A stretch of DNA of 40,837 bases, taken from contig JAGQUM010000024.1 of assembly GCA_020438485.1 (NCBI GenBank), forward strand, positions 1-40,837. Direction: 5' to 3'. Below are positions 16,466-24,273 of this stretch, one piece after another. The notes below the pieces were generated by a model, which was not told where the DNA came from, did not search any database, and saw nothing but the letters and a program-made list of their open reading frames with translations. The first letter of the stretch is position 1; the number at the start of each line of letters is the position of its first letter. Source of the DNA: Thermoleophilia bacterium. GTDB lineage: Bacteria; Actinomycetota; Thermoleophilia; Miltoncostaeales; Miltoncostaeaceae. The translations under genes were made by a program, and so were the position numbers.

Positions 16466-17191
16466 ATGTCGCCGCACGCCCAGACCCCCGACGGGACCCG
16501 CCCGGGCCGGGCGCGCGGGCGCATCGGGCGCCCCCGCGCGGACGGCAGCGCGCACGACGGCGACCCGCGCGACGAGATCACGGCCGCCGCCAGCCGTCTG
16601 TTCTCCGAGCGCGGCGTGGCGGGCACCACCATGAGTGAGATCGCCCGCCGCTCCGGCCTGCGCCAGTCGTCGGTCTACTACTACTTCCGCGACAAGGAGG
16701 CGATCCTGGCCGGGATCGTGGCGTCGGCGAACCGGGTGGTGCTGGACCACCTGGACGCCGTCAACGCCCACGGCGGCACGGCCGCCGAGCGCCTGTACCG
16801 CATGATCCGCTTCGACGCGCGGCAGATGTGCCGCTTTCCGTTCGACATCAACGAGATCTACCGGCTGCCCGCCCTGCAGGAGGACCGCTTCGCGCAGTTC
16901 TGGGCCGAGCGCACGGCCCTCACGCACGCCGTGGCCGCCATGGTCGCCGACGGCGTGGCCGAAGGCAACCTGGTGGACACCGACCCGACGCTGGCGTCGC
17001 TGGTGCTGCTGTCGAACGACGAGGGCACGCAGAACTGGTTCCGCGCCGTGGGCGAGTTCGGCCAGGGCGCCGGCGCGTACGACGCCGACCGCGTCGCGGT
17101 CTTCGTGGCCGACCTCGGCGTCGGCGCGCTGCTGCGCGATCGCGCGGCGCTACCGCGCCTGCGGGAGCGCGCGCAGACCCTGGATCCGTAA
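16466..17191 (+). CDS. TetR-family repressor of the nitrogen-scavenging locus
   Basis: 241-residue TetR/AcrR-type regulator. After a basic, disordered head (residues 1-35) the DNA-binding region reads DEITAAASRLFSERGVAGTT, MSEIARRSGLRQSSVYYYFR, DKEAIL: a typical TetR helix-turn-helix with the YYYF recognition end. The C-terminal ligand-binding part contains FDARQMCRFPFDINEIYRLP and several acidic and aromatic residues; its ligand is unknown, with guanidine or a pathway intermediate as candidates. The start at ATG 16466 is uncertain; an in-frame ATG at 16454 would add four residues. It sits between the two arms of the locus, and three matching palindromes nearby are the likely binding sites. 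Confidence 0.9.
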   Translation: MSPHAQTPDGTRPGRARGRIGRPRADGSAHDGDPRDEITAAASRLFSERGVAGTTMSEIARRSGLRQSSVYYYFRDKEAILAGIVASANRVVLDHLDAVNAHGGTAAERLYRMIRFDARQMCRFPFDINEIYRLPALQEDRFAQFWAERTALTHAVAAMVADGVAEGNLVDTDPTLASLVLLSNDEGTQNWFRAVGEFGQGAGAYDADRVAVFVADLGVGALLRDRAALPRLRERAQTLDP

Positions 17192-17274
17192 GCACCGAGG
17201 GCCACCCCCTCGCCCGGTGGCCGAACCCGGCGCGCGGATGTTGCGCCGCCGGTCCAACACGCCCCCGGCCGGAC

Positions 17275-17293
17275 TTTCAATACCGTCTCGAAT
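17275..17293. promoter_or_regulatory. TetR operator copy 2 with embedded -10 box (creatininase-glnT)
   Basis: TTTCAATACCGTCTCGAAT matches copy 1 at 13 of 19 positions. It includes a TACCGT -10-like box (17281-17286), and the creatininase ATG follows one base after the palindrome. Repressor bound here would cover the promoter and the start codon of a leaderless mRNA. Confidence 0.7.
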
Positions 17294-17294
17294 C

Positions 17295-18080
17295 ATGGAG
17301 ACGACACCACCCGACATCGCCGGGCGGGGCCCCGTGCTGTGGGACGAGCTGACATGGGAGCAGGTCGCCCGGCTTGTCGCCGACGGCATGGACATGGCGA
17401 TCCTGCCCGTCGGCGCCACAGAGCAGCACGGTCCCCACCTACCCCTGGGGATGGACACGCTGGCCGCCGTGACGGTGGCGCACGGCGTGTCGGCCCGCAC
17501 CGGCATCCCGGTACTGCCGGCGCTGCCCGTGGGCTGCTCCCTGGGCCACACCACCCGGTGGCCGGGGACGCTGTCGCTGCGCCCGGCCACGCTGGCCGCC
17601 GTCGTGACCGAGGTGGCGGCGTGGCTCCACGCCGCCGGCGTGCGCCGGCTGCTGCTGCTCAACGGCCACGTCACGAACGCCGCCCCGTTGCGCTGCGCGC
17701 TGGAGGTGACCCGTCACGACCTGCCCGGCATGCGGGTGGCCCTGAGGTCGCTGTGGGAGGCCTCCCCCGAGGCTCACCGCGTGTACCACGACGACGCCGC
17801 CAACTTCCACGCCAACCGGGCCGAGACGTCGCTGGTCCTCGCCGTCAGACCCGACCTCGTCCACATGGACCGGGCGGTGGACGAGCCCGACAGGGGTGCC
17901 GACCACTTCTTCGCCTACCCCGTGGACCACGAGACCCGCACCGGCACCGTCGGCGCCCCCACGGGCGCCACCGCCGACGAGGGCGCGCGCCTGATCGAGG
18001 AGTGCGTCGCGTCCCTCTCCGCCCAGCTCTCGGTCGCCCTGACCGAGGACCCACCGATCACCCCGGAGGACACCGCATGA
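17295..18080 (+). CDS. creatininase-family amidohydrolase
   Basis: 261-residue member of the creatininase/MftE family of metal-dependent amidohydrolases. The metal-binding motif is seen in ILPVGATEQHGPHLPLGMDT (Glu, His and Asp ligands), followed by PVGCSLGHTTRWPGTLSLR, LLLNGHVTNAAPLRCALE and FHANRAETSLVLAV. True creatininase opens creatinine to creatine, but family members act on varied cyclic amides and formamides, so the substrate is open. The second motif reads NGHVTN where many relatives have NGHGGN. The ATG at 17295 gives the standard N-terminus; there is no ribosome binding site and the TetR palindrome abuts it. The stop overlaps the glnT start as ATGA, so both are coexpressed. Confidence 0.88.
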   Translation: METTPPDIAGRGPVLWDELTWEQVARLVADGMDMAILPVGATEQHGPHLPLGMDTLAAVTVAHGVSARTGIPVLPALPVGCSLGHTTRWPGTLSLRPATLAAVVTEVAAWLHAAGVRRLLLLNGHVTNAAPLRCALEVTRHDLPGMRVALRSLWEASPEAHRVYHDDAANFHANRAETSLVLAVRPDLVHMDRAVDEPDRGADHFFAYPVDHETRTGTVGAPTGATADEGARLIEECVASLSAQLSVALTEDPPITPEDTA

Positions 18081-19435
18081 GCACCACGCACCCCGACACC
18101 GCGGGCGTCGCGGCCGAGTTGGAGGCCCGCGGCGTCCGACACGCGCTCGCGAGCTTCGTGGACGTGCACGGCATCTCGAAGGGCAAGGTCGTGCCCATCG
18201 CGCACGTGCCCCACTTCTTCGACGGCAGCGAGCTGTACACGGGCGCCGCCCTGGACGCCGTGCCCCAGAAGGTCAACGACGAGGAGGTGGCCGCCCACCC
18301 CGACCCCGCATCGGCCACCGTGCTGCCGTGGAACCCCGAGATCGCGTGGTTCGCCAGCGACCTGCACCTGGCCGGCGAGCCGTTCCCGGCGTGCAGCAGG
18401 GGCATCCTGAAGCGCGCGCTGGCCCGGGCGGCGGACATGGGCTACACGTTCAACCTGGGCGTGGAGACCGAGTTCTACGTGCTGCGCGACGACGGTCACG
18501 GCGGCGTGGCGCCCGCCTCCGACCGCGACACGCTGGACAAGCCCTGCTACGACATCCGCGGGATGCTCGACAACTACCCGTGGGTGTCGCGCATCGTCGA
18601 CGCGATGAACGAGCTGGGCTGGGACGTGTACTCGTGGGACCACGAGGACGGCAACGGCCAGTTCGAGACCGACTTCGCGTACGCCGACGCGCTGACGATG
18701 GCCGACCGGGTGGTGTTCTTCCGCCTCATGGCCAACGAGATCGTGCGCCCGTACGGCCTGTTCGCCACGTTCATGCCGAAGCCGTTCGGCAACCGCACCG
18801 GCAGCGGCGCGCACTTCAACATGTCGCTTGCCGACATCGACACGGGCGACAACCTGTTCGCCTGCGACGACGACCCGCGCGGGTGCGGCCTGTCGGAGCT
18901 GGGCTACGCGTTCATCGCCGGCATCCTGCGCCACGCGCCCGCCGTGTGCGCCGCCATCGCGCCGACCGTCAACAGCTACAAGCGGCTGGTGGCCCGGGGC
19001 AACATGAGCGGGCTGACGTGGGCACCCATCCAGGTGTCGTACGGCAACAACAACCGCACCAACATGCTGCGCATCCCGCTGGCCGGCGGCCGCGTGGAGT
19101 GCCGCGCGGCGGACATCAGCACGAACCCGTACCTGGGCGCGGCCATGATCCTGGCCGCCGGGCTCGAGGGCGTCCGCGAGGGCCTGGAGCCCGGCGAGCC
19201 GTTCCACGAGGACATGTACGCGCATACGCCCGCCGAGCTTGACGCCATGGGCATCCGCTTCCTGCCCCGCACGCTGGGCGAGGCCGTCGAGGGCTTCGCC
19301 GCGGACCCGCTGGCCCGCGAGGCGTTCGGGCCCCTGATGCATGACGCGTTCACCGAGTTCAAGCGCGCGGAGTGGACCGAGTACCACAACCACGTGTCCG
19401 ACTGGGAGCGCGACCGCTACCTGCGGATGTTCTAG
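18077..19435 (+). CDS. glnT: type III glutamine synthetase (GlnT-like)
   Basis: 452-residue glutamine synthetase of the GlnT type. The N-terminal beta-grasp part (HALASFVDVHGISKGKVVPI) is followed by the catalytic barrel: GVETEFYVL, WDHEDGNGQFETDFAYADAL, FGNRTGSGAHFNMSLAD, NSYKRLV, YGNNNRTNMLRIP and ECRAADISTNPYLGAAMILA. It should condense ammonia with glutamate using ATP; some GlnT-like proteins instead gamma-glutamylate amines, which cannot be ruled out. GGAGGA lies before the ATG, which overlaps the creatininase stop. In this locus it would capture ammonia released by the deiminase and allophanate hydrolase. Confidence 0.92.
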   Translation: MSTTHPDTAGVAAELEARGVRHALASFVDVHGISKGKVVPIAHVPHFFDGSELYTGAALDAVPQKVNDEEVAAHPDPASATVLPWNPEIAWFASDLHLAGEPFPACSRGILKRALARAADMGYTFNLGVETEFYVLRDDGHGGVAPASDRDTLDKPCYDIRGMLDNYPWVSRIVDAMNELGWDVYSWDHEDGNGQFETDFAYADALTMADRVVFFRLMANEIVRPYGLFATFMPKPFGNRTGSGAHFNMSLADIDTGDNLFACDDDPRGCGLSELGYAFIAGILRHAPAVCAAIAPTVNSYKRLVARGNMSGLTWAPIQVSYGNNNRTNMLRIPLAGGRVECRAADISTNPYLGAAMILAAGLEGVREGLEPGEPFHEDMYAHTPAELDAMGIRFLPRTLGEAVEGFAADPLAREAFGPLMHDAFTEFKRAEWTEYHNHVSDWERDRYLRMF

Positions 19436-19514
19436 GTCGCCACCCCGGCTTCGCCGCGTGGACAAGCGGCGCGCGAGCCACTTCCGCCCGCGGGCCCACG
19501 GCGCGCCGGCGTCC

Positions 19515-19533
19515 TTTCCATACGTTGTCAAAA
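19515..19533. promoter_or_regulatory. TetR operator copy 3 with embedded -10 box (ABC transporter)
   Basis: TTTCCATACGTTGTCAAAA is the third copy of the 19-bp pattern, in the 140-bp gap between glnT and the transporter genes. A TACGTT -10-like box lies inside it (19521-19526). It implies that the importer has its own repressor-controlled promoter. Confidence 0.65.
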
Positions 19534-19575
19534 GTCAGCCGGCACGCCCTGTGCCCGAGTCCCGGAGGTGCGCAC

Positions 19576-20601
19576 TTGCGCCCCATGCCACGCATCATCG
19601 CCGCCATCGCCGCGTCCGCGGCCCTCGTGCTCTCGGCCGCCGCGTGCGGCGGGGACGACTCATCCTCCGGGTCCGGAGGCTCGGGCGACCCCATCGTCAT
19701 CGGCTACAGCGCGTGGCCCGGCTGGTTCCCGCTGAAGGTCGCCGAGGAGAAGGGCTTCTTCGACAAGGCCGGCGTGAAGGTCGAGCTCAAGTACTTCAAC
19801 GACTACACGGCCTCCATCGACGCCCTCACCGCGGGCCAGACCGACGCCAACACGCAGACGCTCAACGACACGCTGGCCGGCGAGGCCGCGGGCGCCGACC
19901 TCAAGATCGTCGTCAACACGGACTTCTCGGCCGGCAACGACGCCGTGATCGTCGACAAGTCGATCACGAGCGTGAAGGACCTGAGGGGTAAGACCATCGC
20001 GGCGGAGGCCGGCGTGGTGGACCACTACCTGCTGCTGCAGGGCCTCGAGGCGAACGGGATGACCGAGAAGGACATCAACTTCCGCGGCTCTCCCACCGAC
20101 GCGGCGGCCGCCGGCTTCGCGTCCGGCCAGTTCGACGGCGTCGCGGTGTTCGCCCCGTTCACCCTCGAGGCGCTGAAGCGTCCCGGGTCGCACGTGCTGT
20201 TCTCCAGCAAGGACTACCCGGGCTCCATCCCCGACCACATCGTGTTCGACGCGAAGACCGTCGCCGAACGCCCCGAGGACGTGCAGAAGGTGGTCGACGC
20301 GTGGTACGAGACGGTCGCGTACCTGAAGTCCAACCCCGCCGACGCCAGGGCCATCATGGCCAAGCAGGCCGGCGTGTCGGCGGACGAGTACAAGACGCTC
20401 GACGAGGGCACGAACATCCTCGACGCGAAGGACGCGCTGGCCGCGTTCACGGACGACGCCAAGCCCACGTCGGTGCCGGCCACGGCGAAGAAGATCAACC
20501 CGTTCCTCGTGTCGTCCGGCCTCACCAAGGAGGAGGCGCCGCTGGACGGCCTGTTCGCCCCCGAGTTCACGCAGAAGGCCGTCGACGGGAACGGGGGCTG
20601 A
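19576..20601 (+). CDS. ABC importer substrate-binding lipoprotein (urea carboxylase-linked, SsuA/TauA type)
   Basis: 341-residue lipoprotein. The signal peptide (PRIIAAIAASAALVLSAAAC) ends in a lipobox with the acylated Cys followed by GGDDSSSGSGG, a flexible tether. The mature part is an NMT1/SsuA-like binding protein: IVIGYSAWPGWFPLKVAEEK, DALTAGQTDANTQTLNDTL, VKDLRGKTIAAEAGVVDHYL and SGQFDGVAVFAPFTLEAL. A recognised family of binding proteins encoded in urea carboxylase regions (TIGR03427) fits the context. The likely substrate is guanidine or a related compound. I chose TTG at 19576 because GGAGG lies 7 nt before it; ATG at 19585 is the alternative. Confidence 0.9.
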   Translation: MRPMPRIIAAIAASAALVLSAAACGGDDSSSGSGGSGDPIVIGYSAWPGWFPLKVAEEKGFFDKAGVKVELKYFNDYTASIDALTAGQTDANTQTLNDTLAGEAAGADLKIVVNTDFSAGNDAVIVDKSITSVKDLRGKTIAAEAGVVDHYLLLQGLEANGMTEKDINFRGSPTDAAAAGFASGQFDGVAVFAPFTLEALKRPGSHVLFSSKDYPGSIPDHIVFDAKTVAERPEDVQKVVDAWYETVAYLKSNPADARAIMAKQAGVSADEYKTLDEGTNILDAKDALAAFTDDAKPTSVPATAKKINPFLVSSGLTKEEAPLDGLFAPEFTQKAVDGNGG

Positions 20602-20606
20602 TCCCC

Positions 20607-21545
20607 GTGATCCCGCGACGCACGGTGTTCGTGCGGTCCGACGACCGGCCCGGAGGCGTGACGCCCCTGGAGCCGGTCGCCGAGGGCGCCGCGCACCCTG
20701 CCCACACCCTCGACTGGCGCAACTCGCTCGCGGGGCGCAACGCCCCCACGCGCGGCACGCGCCGCCACCCCCTATTCCGCATCCGCGACGAGCTGTCGGC
20801 GCCATGGCGCGTGGGCCTGATGATCGTGGGGATGCTGGCGCCGCTCGCCCTGTGGCTGTTCATGTCGACCAGCTCGTCGACATCGCTGTTGGTGCCGTCC
20901 CCGGCCCAGACGTGGGAGGGCGCGCGGACCCTGTGGCACGAGGGCGTGCTGACCGGGGATGTCTGGGCCTCCGGCAGGCGCATCCTGATCGGCTACGCGA
21001 TCAGCATGGCCATCGCGGTTGCGCTGGGCCTGCTCATGGGGTCCTTCCGATCGGCCGAGTCGTTCTTCGAGGCCCCCATCGCGTTCATGCGCTACATCCC
21101 GGCGACGGCCCTCGTGCCGCTCATGTTGTTCTGGCTGGGTATCGACGAGACGCCGAAGATCGCGCTGATCGTCATCGGCTCGGTGTTCTTCAACGTCCTC
21201 ATGGTGGCCGACGTCGCCCGCAACGTGCCGCGCGAGCTCATCAATGCGGCGTACACGCTCGGCGCCGGCCGCCTGCGCGTGCTGCGGCGGGTGATCCTCC
21301 CCCACTCGGTCCCAGGGATCATCGACGTCGCGCGGATCAACCTGGCCGCGGCGTGGGCGATCCTCGTGGTCGCCGAGTTGCTCGCCGCCGACCAGGGCCT
21401 GGCGTTCCGCATCACCCGGGCGCAGCGCTTTCGCCAGATCGACGAGATGTTCGCACTGCTGATCATCTTCGGGATCATCGGCATCGTCACCGACCTGTCC
21501 CTGCGGTGGCTGCGTAACCAGAGCGCGCCGTGGGCGAGGCCGTGA
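20607..21545 (+). CDS. ABC importer permease (SsuC/TauC type)
   Basis: 312-residue inner-membrane permease of the nitrate/sulfonate/taurine importer class. A hydrophilic N-terminus of about 65 residues precedes roughly six membrane helices, beginning VGLMIVGMLAPLALWLFMST. The EAA loop that contacts the ATPase is visible as AAYTLGAGRLRVLRRVILPH, followed by SVPGIIDVARINLAAAWAIL. GTG start with a G-rich ribosome binding site, 5 nt after the binding-protein stop. Its stop codon overlaps the ATPase start (TGATG). It forms the membrane channel for the substrate delivered by the lipoprotein. Confidence 0.92.
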   Translation: MIPRRTVFVRSDDRPGGVTPLEPVAEGAAHPAHTLDWRNSLAGRNAPTRGTRRHPLFRIRDELSAPWRVGLMIVGMLAPLALWLFMSTSSSTSLLVPSPAQTWEGARTLWHEGVLTGDVWASGRRILIGYAISMAIAVALGLLMGSFRSAESFFEAPIAFMRYIPATALVPLMLFWLGIDETPKIALIVIGSVFFNVLMVADVARNVPRELINAAYTLGAGRLRVLRRVILPHSVPGIIDVARINLAAAWAILVVAELLAADQGLAFRITRAQRFRQIDEMFALLIIFGIIGIVTDLSLRWLRNQSAPWARP

Positions 21546-22345
21546 TGGGCGAGAACACGATCATCCTGCGGCCCGAGAAGCTCGAGGTCCGCGGCCTCGT
21601 CAAGCGCTACGGCGGCGGCCGGCGACGGCCCGGCACGCTGGCCGTGGACGGTGTCGACATCACCGTCCGGGCGGGTGAGCTGGTGTGCATCGTCGGCGCA
21701 TCGGGCTGCGGCAAGTCCACGCTGCTCAACGTCGTCGGCGGCCTCGAGGACGCCACCGAGGGCGCGGCGGCCATCGACGGCGAACGCGTCGTGGGCCCGG
21801 GCCCCGACCGGGGCATGGTGTTCCAGGGGTACAGCCTCTTCCCGTGGAGGACCGTGCGCGAGAACGTCGCGTTCGGGCTCGAGGAGACGCGGATGCCGAA
21901 GGCCGACCGCGGCGCGCGCGTCGAGGCGTTGCTGGAGGTCATGGGCCTCACCGCGTGGGCCGACCGGCTGCCCAAAGAGCTGTCGGGCGGCATGCGGCAG
22001 CGCGTGGCGATCGCACGGGCCCTGGCGCCCGAGCCGGACGTGCTGCTGCTGGACGAGCCGTTCGGCGCCCTCGACACCCAGACCAAGCGCGTGATGCAGG
22101 ACCACCTGCTGGACGTGTGGCGCCGCACCGGCGCCACCATCCTCATGGTCACGCACGACGTGGAGGAGGCGGTGTACCTGTCGTCTCGCATCTACGTGCT
22201 GACGTCCCACCCGGGCCGGGTGGGGGCGGAGGTGCCCGTGCCGTTCCCCGACGACCGCACGCCGGAAATCAAGCGCACGGACCGCTTCCACGCCATCCGC
22301 GATGAGATCCAGGCGCTGCTCACCGGCGAGGTCGTCATGGAGTGA
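21545..22345 (+). CDS. ABC importer ATPase (SsuB/TauB type)
   Basis: 266-residue ATP-binding subunit. Walker A GASGCGKST, Q-loop VFQGYSLFPWRT, signature LSGGMRQRVAIARAL, Walker B VLLLDEPFGALD and the switch His in MVTHDVEEAVYLS are all intact. The sequence is typical of nitrate/sulfonate/taurine importers. The ATG at 21545 is preferred over an upstream GTG (21530) because it overlaps the permease stop as TGATG. Last gene of the rightward arm; a long gene-free stretch with a strong hairpin follows. Confidence 0.95.
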   Translation: MGENTIILRPEKLEVRGLVKRYGGGRRRPGTLAVDGVDITVRAGELVCIVGASGCGKSTLLNVVGGLEDATEGAAAIDGERVVGPGPDRGMVFQGYSLFPWRTVRENVAFGLEETRMPKADRGARVEALLEVMGLTAWADRLPKELSGGMRQRVAIARALAPEPDVLLLDEPFGALDTQTKRVMQDHLLDVWRRTGATILMVTHDVEEAVYLSSRIYVLTSHPGRVGAEVPVPFPDDRTPEIKRTDRFHAIRDEIQALLTGEVVME

Positions 22346-22447
22346 GCCCCGGGGGCACACGCGGGGGCCGTCCACGGGCGAATACGCCTGAGGGCTCACC
22401 CGATCGGTCATCCAGTCCGGACCCCGGGACCGGACGCCAGTCGAGGG

Positions 22448-22504
22448 CCGACGAGGTGGGCCCCTCGCGCGGGATTCCGAGGGGTCCCGGCCGGGCCTCG
22501 TCGG
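22448..22504. terminator. large compound hairpin downstream of the ABC transporter
   Basis: An outer 9-bp stem CCGACGAGG/CCTCGTCGG encloses an inner stem GGGCCCCTCG/CGAGGGG(T)CCC with one bulged base. It lies about 100 nt after the ATPase stop and could end the transporter transcript. Its two-tier shape is unusual for a simple terminator. Confidence 0.45.
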
Positions 22505-22940
22505 TCTATGCGCACCTCCTGCCACCCCCGAGGTGCCCCCGCTGGGCGACGTCGCGATCGGCACGGGCGTGACCGGCTCTGCCGCTGGCCGTCGTCGCCG
22601 TGGGCGCGGGCCCGACGGGGCGGCACGCTGACGATCCCCGGGGTGGTGCTGCACAACACCCCGAATGCGGGACGTGCCCGACCGGCAGCCTGCCCGACCC
22701 TCACCGTCGCCGCTTCACCGCCGCGCGCACGAGTCCCCCCGGAACCGAGGTCTCTGCCGCTTCGAAGCCGCGGCCAAGCGATTCCCACGCCGGTTTCCGG
22801 CATGGGCGTGCACGGGTGTCGTATGCAGGGCGAAGGACGACACCGCCGTGAGGTCGAGTGCGGTCGACACCGGAAGCCGTGTCCGTCAGCCATCTGACCG
22901 GCTCCGGATGATGTCGATGATCGGCTGTTTCATCGTGTGT

Positions 22941-22969
22941 TTGCGTCGGTGAGTTCACCGGCGTACCCT
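22941..22969 (+). promoter_or_regulatory. promoter TTGCGT-N17-TACCCT
   Basis: The -35 box TTGCGT (22941-22946) and the -10 box TACCCT (22964-22969) have the ideal 17-bp spacing. The -10 box ends 6 nt before the ATG at 22976, so a leaderless mRNA is predicted. Confidence 0.55.
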
Positions 22970-22975
22970 CACTCC

Positions 22976-23941
22976 ATGCCGATCCGTAAACTTCCACGCG
23001 CCGTGCCTCTTGCCTCAGGGCTGTTGGCCGTCCTGGCCCCCTCGCTCGCGCCGTCGATCGCCCACTCGGCCGTCTTCAAGGGCGTCCGCTACCCGGTGCA
23101 GGTCGACACCGACATCAACGTCCGCGTCGACTCGTCCTTCCGCGGGGACTCCAACGAATGCTCGTACGAGAACTCGCGGTCGAGGGTCTGGTTCACGATC
23201 GATCATCGCGCGTCCAGCAGGTCACGACAGCCGAACGCGGTGGCATCGTCCGGCAGGCTCGGCAGCCGAAACACCTTCGGCTTCACCAACTCGGTGGGAC
23301 AGACCAACAGCGTCACCGGGCTGTTCAGCGCCAACGTCGACGTCAGGAACCTCGACGACCCACGCTGCGTAACGGCGAACGCAGCGCCGATCTTCGCCCG
23401 TTGCAATGGAGTCGGCGACTATTCGCACATGACCATGATGAACGCGATCTCCGGCTCCGGCATCTCCCAGAACGACGGTGTGATCGTGATCGGCCGCAAC
23501 AAGCGCCGCACCCCGCCCACCGGCATCGCCGCGACGCCTCCGGGCACCGACATGGGCGAGCACTGCCTGCGCGCGATCCCGCGGATCGCGATGGCGGCGC
23601 CGCCGCGCGGCGAACGCAACGTCGAGGGGCTCACGGTCGAACGTAACAACCTCATCCTGGCGATCCCGGTCCGCAATGCGCGGCTCAAGCTGCGCTCCCT
23701 GGCGACGAAGCCGCGCATGACCTTTCCCATCGACATGACGGGGCCTTGCTGGGCCGTCGAGTCGCGACCCTCGATCCGGCTTGCCGACCGGAACAACGAG
23801 CGGGAACCCGGACCGATCCTGTGGCAGGACAAGCTTCCGTACCCCGCCTTCGGTGCCACCGAGAACGCGACGATCAACTGCACCGTGTCGGTCGACGGAA
23901 CGGTCACGGTCACGCGCGTCGGCCGCGCGCGACGCAGCTAG
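22976..23941 (+). CDS. orphan secreted cysteine-containing protein
   Basis: 321-residue protein I cannot assign to a family. Residues 1-32 are a Sec signal peptide (MPIRKLPRAVPLASGLLAVL, then APSLAPSIAHSA). The mature part has six cysteines (in NEC, RC, ARC, EHC, GPC and INC contexts), enough for three disulfides. It also has many Asn, Ser, Arg and beta-prone stretches (QVDTDINVRVDSSFRGDSNE; NATINCTVSVDGTVTVTRVG at the end). No lipobox, sortase signal or membrane anchor. Its base composition is visibly less G+C-rich than its neighbours, and gene-free stretches flank it on both sides. These point to a recently acquired or fast-evolving gene. The start is placed by the signal peptide and the -35/-10 pair upstream. 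Confidence 0.75.
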   Translation: MPIRKLPRAVPLASGLLAVLAPSLAPSIAHSAVFKGVRYPVQVDTDINVRVDSSFRGDSNECSYENSRSRVWFTIDHRASSRSRQPNAVASSGRLGSRNTFGFTNSVGQTNSVTGLFSANVDVRNLDDPRCVTANAAPIFARCNGVGDYSHMTMMNAISGSGISQNDGVIVIGRNKRRTPPTGIAATPPGTDMGEHCLRAIPRIAMAAPPRGERNVEGLTVERNNLILAIPVRNARLKLRSLATKPRMTFPIDMTGPCWAVESRPSIRLADRNNEREPGPILWQDKLPYPAFGATENATINCTVSVDGTVTVTRVGRARRS

Positions 23942-24273
23942 GCACTCGCGGCGAGGGGCCGGGCACGCGCAGGGTCGCGTGACGGGGCGCCCCGCCGTGC
24001 GCTTGGTGGACGAGCGCCGGGACGAGCGGGCCTTCGGTCGCCGCACCCGGCTCATCGCCCTGGGCGGCGCTATCGCGGCCGGCGACGGTGGCCACGGCCC
24101 CTGCGTGGCCCGTCCACGACGGCGACCCGGCACCACCCGCCGGCGTGACGCCCGTTTCGCGACGGAGTGGGACGCCGGGTTGATCGGACCGCACCTCGCC
24201 ACGAGGCCGCGGCGGTCGGCGGCCGGTCACGCCCGGACGCCGACGTCGGAACCGCCCCGTAGAATCCTCGCCG
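23942..24273. other. 332-bp gene-free stretch
   Basis: No supported gene is seen. Overlapping frames continue through it but have arginine/proline-rich shadow composition. It contains a weak 7-bp hairpin (GGCCACG/CGTGGCC, 24092-24112) and ends with the TAGAAT box for the next gene. Confidence 0.45.
24260..24265 (+). promoter_or_regulatory. -10 box TAGAAT for a leaderless start
   Basis: TAGAAT ends 8 nt before the ATG at 24274, with no ribosome binding site between them. Confidence 0.45.

Larger units (their letters stand above)
22346..22975. other. 630-bp gene-free stretch
   Basis: No frame here has a convincing start, codon pattern or recognisable protein. The only protein-like run (GTLTIPGVVLHNTPNAG near 22620-22670) has no supported start and an unlikely composition on either side. 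The stretch holds the compound hairpin at 22448-22504 and, at its right end, the promoter of the secreted-protein gene. G+C content falls towards the right end. Confidence 0.5.

Noticed and set aside
22508-22897. Possible small gene or decayed gene with the run GTLTIPGVVLHNTPNAG
   Set aside because: No start with a ribosome binding site, Arg/Pro-rich on both sides, no family resemblance; more likely chance.
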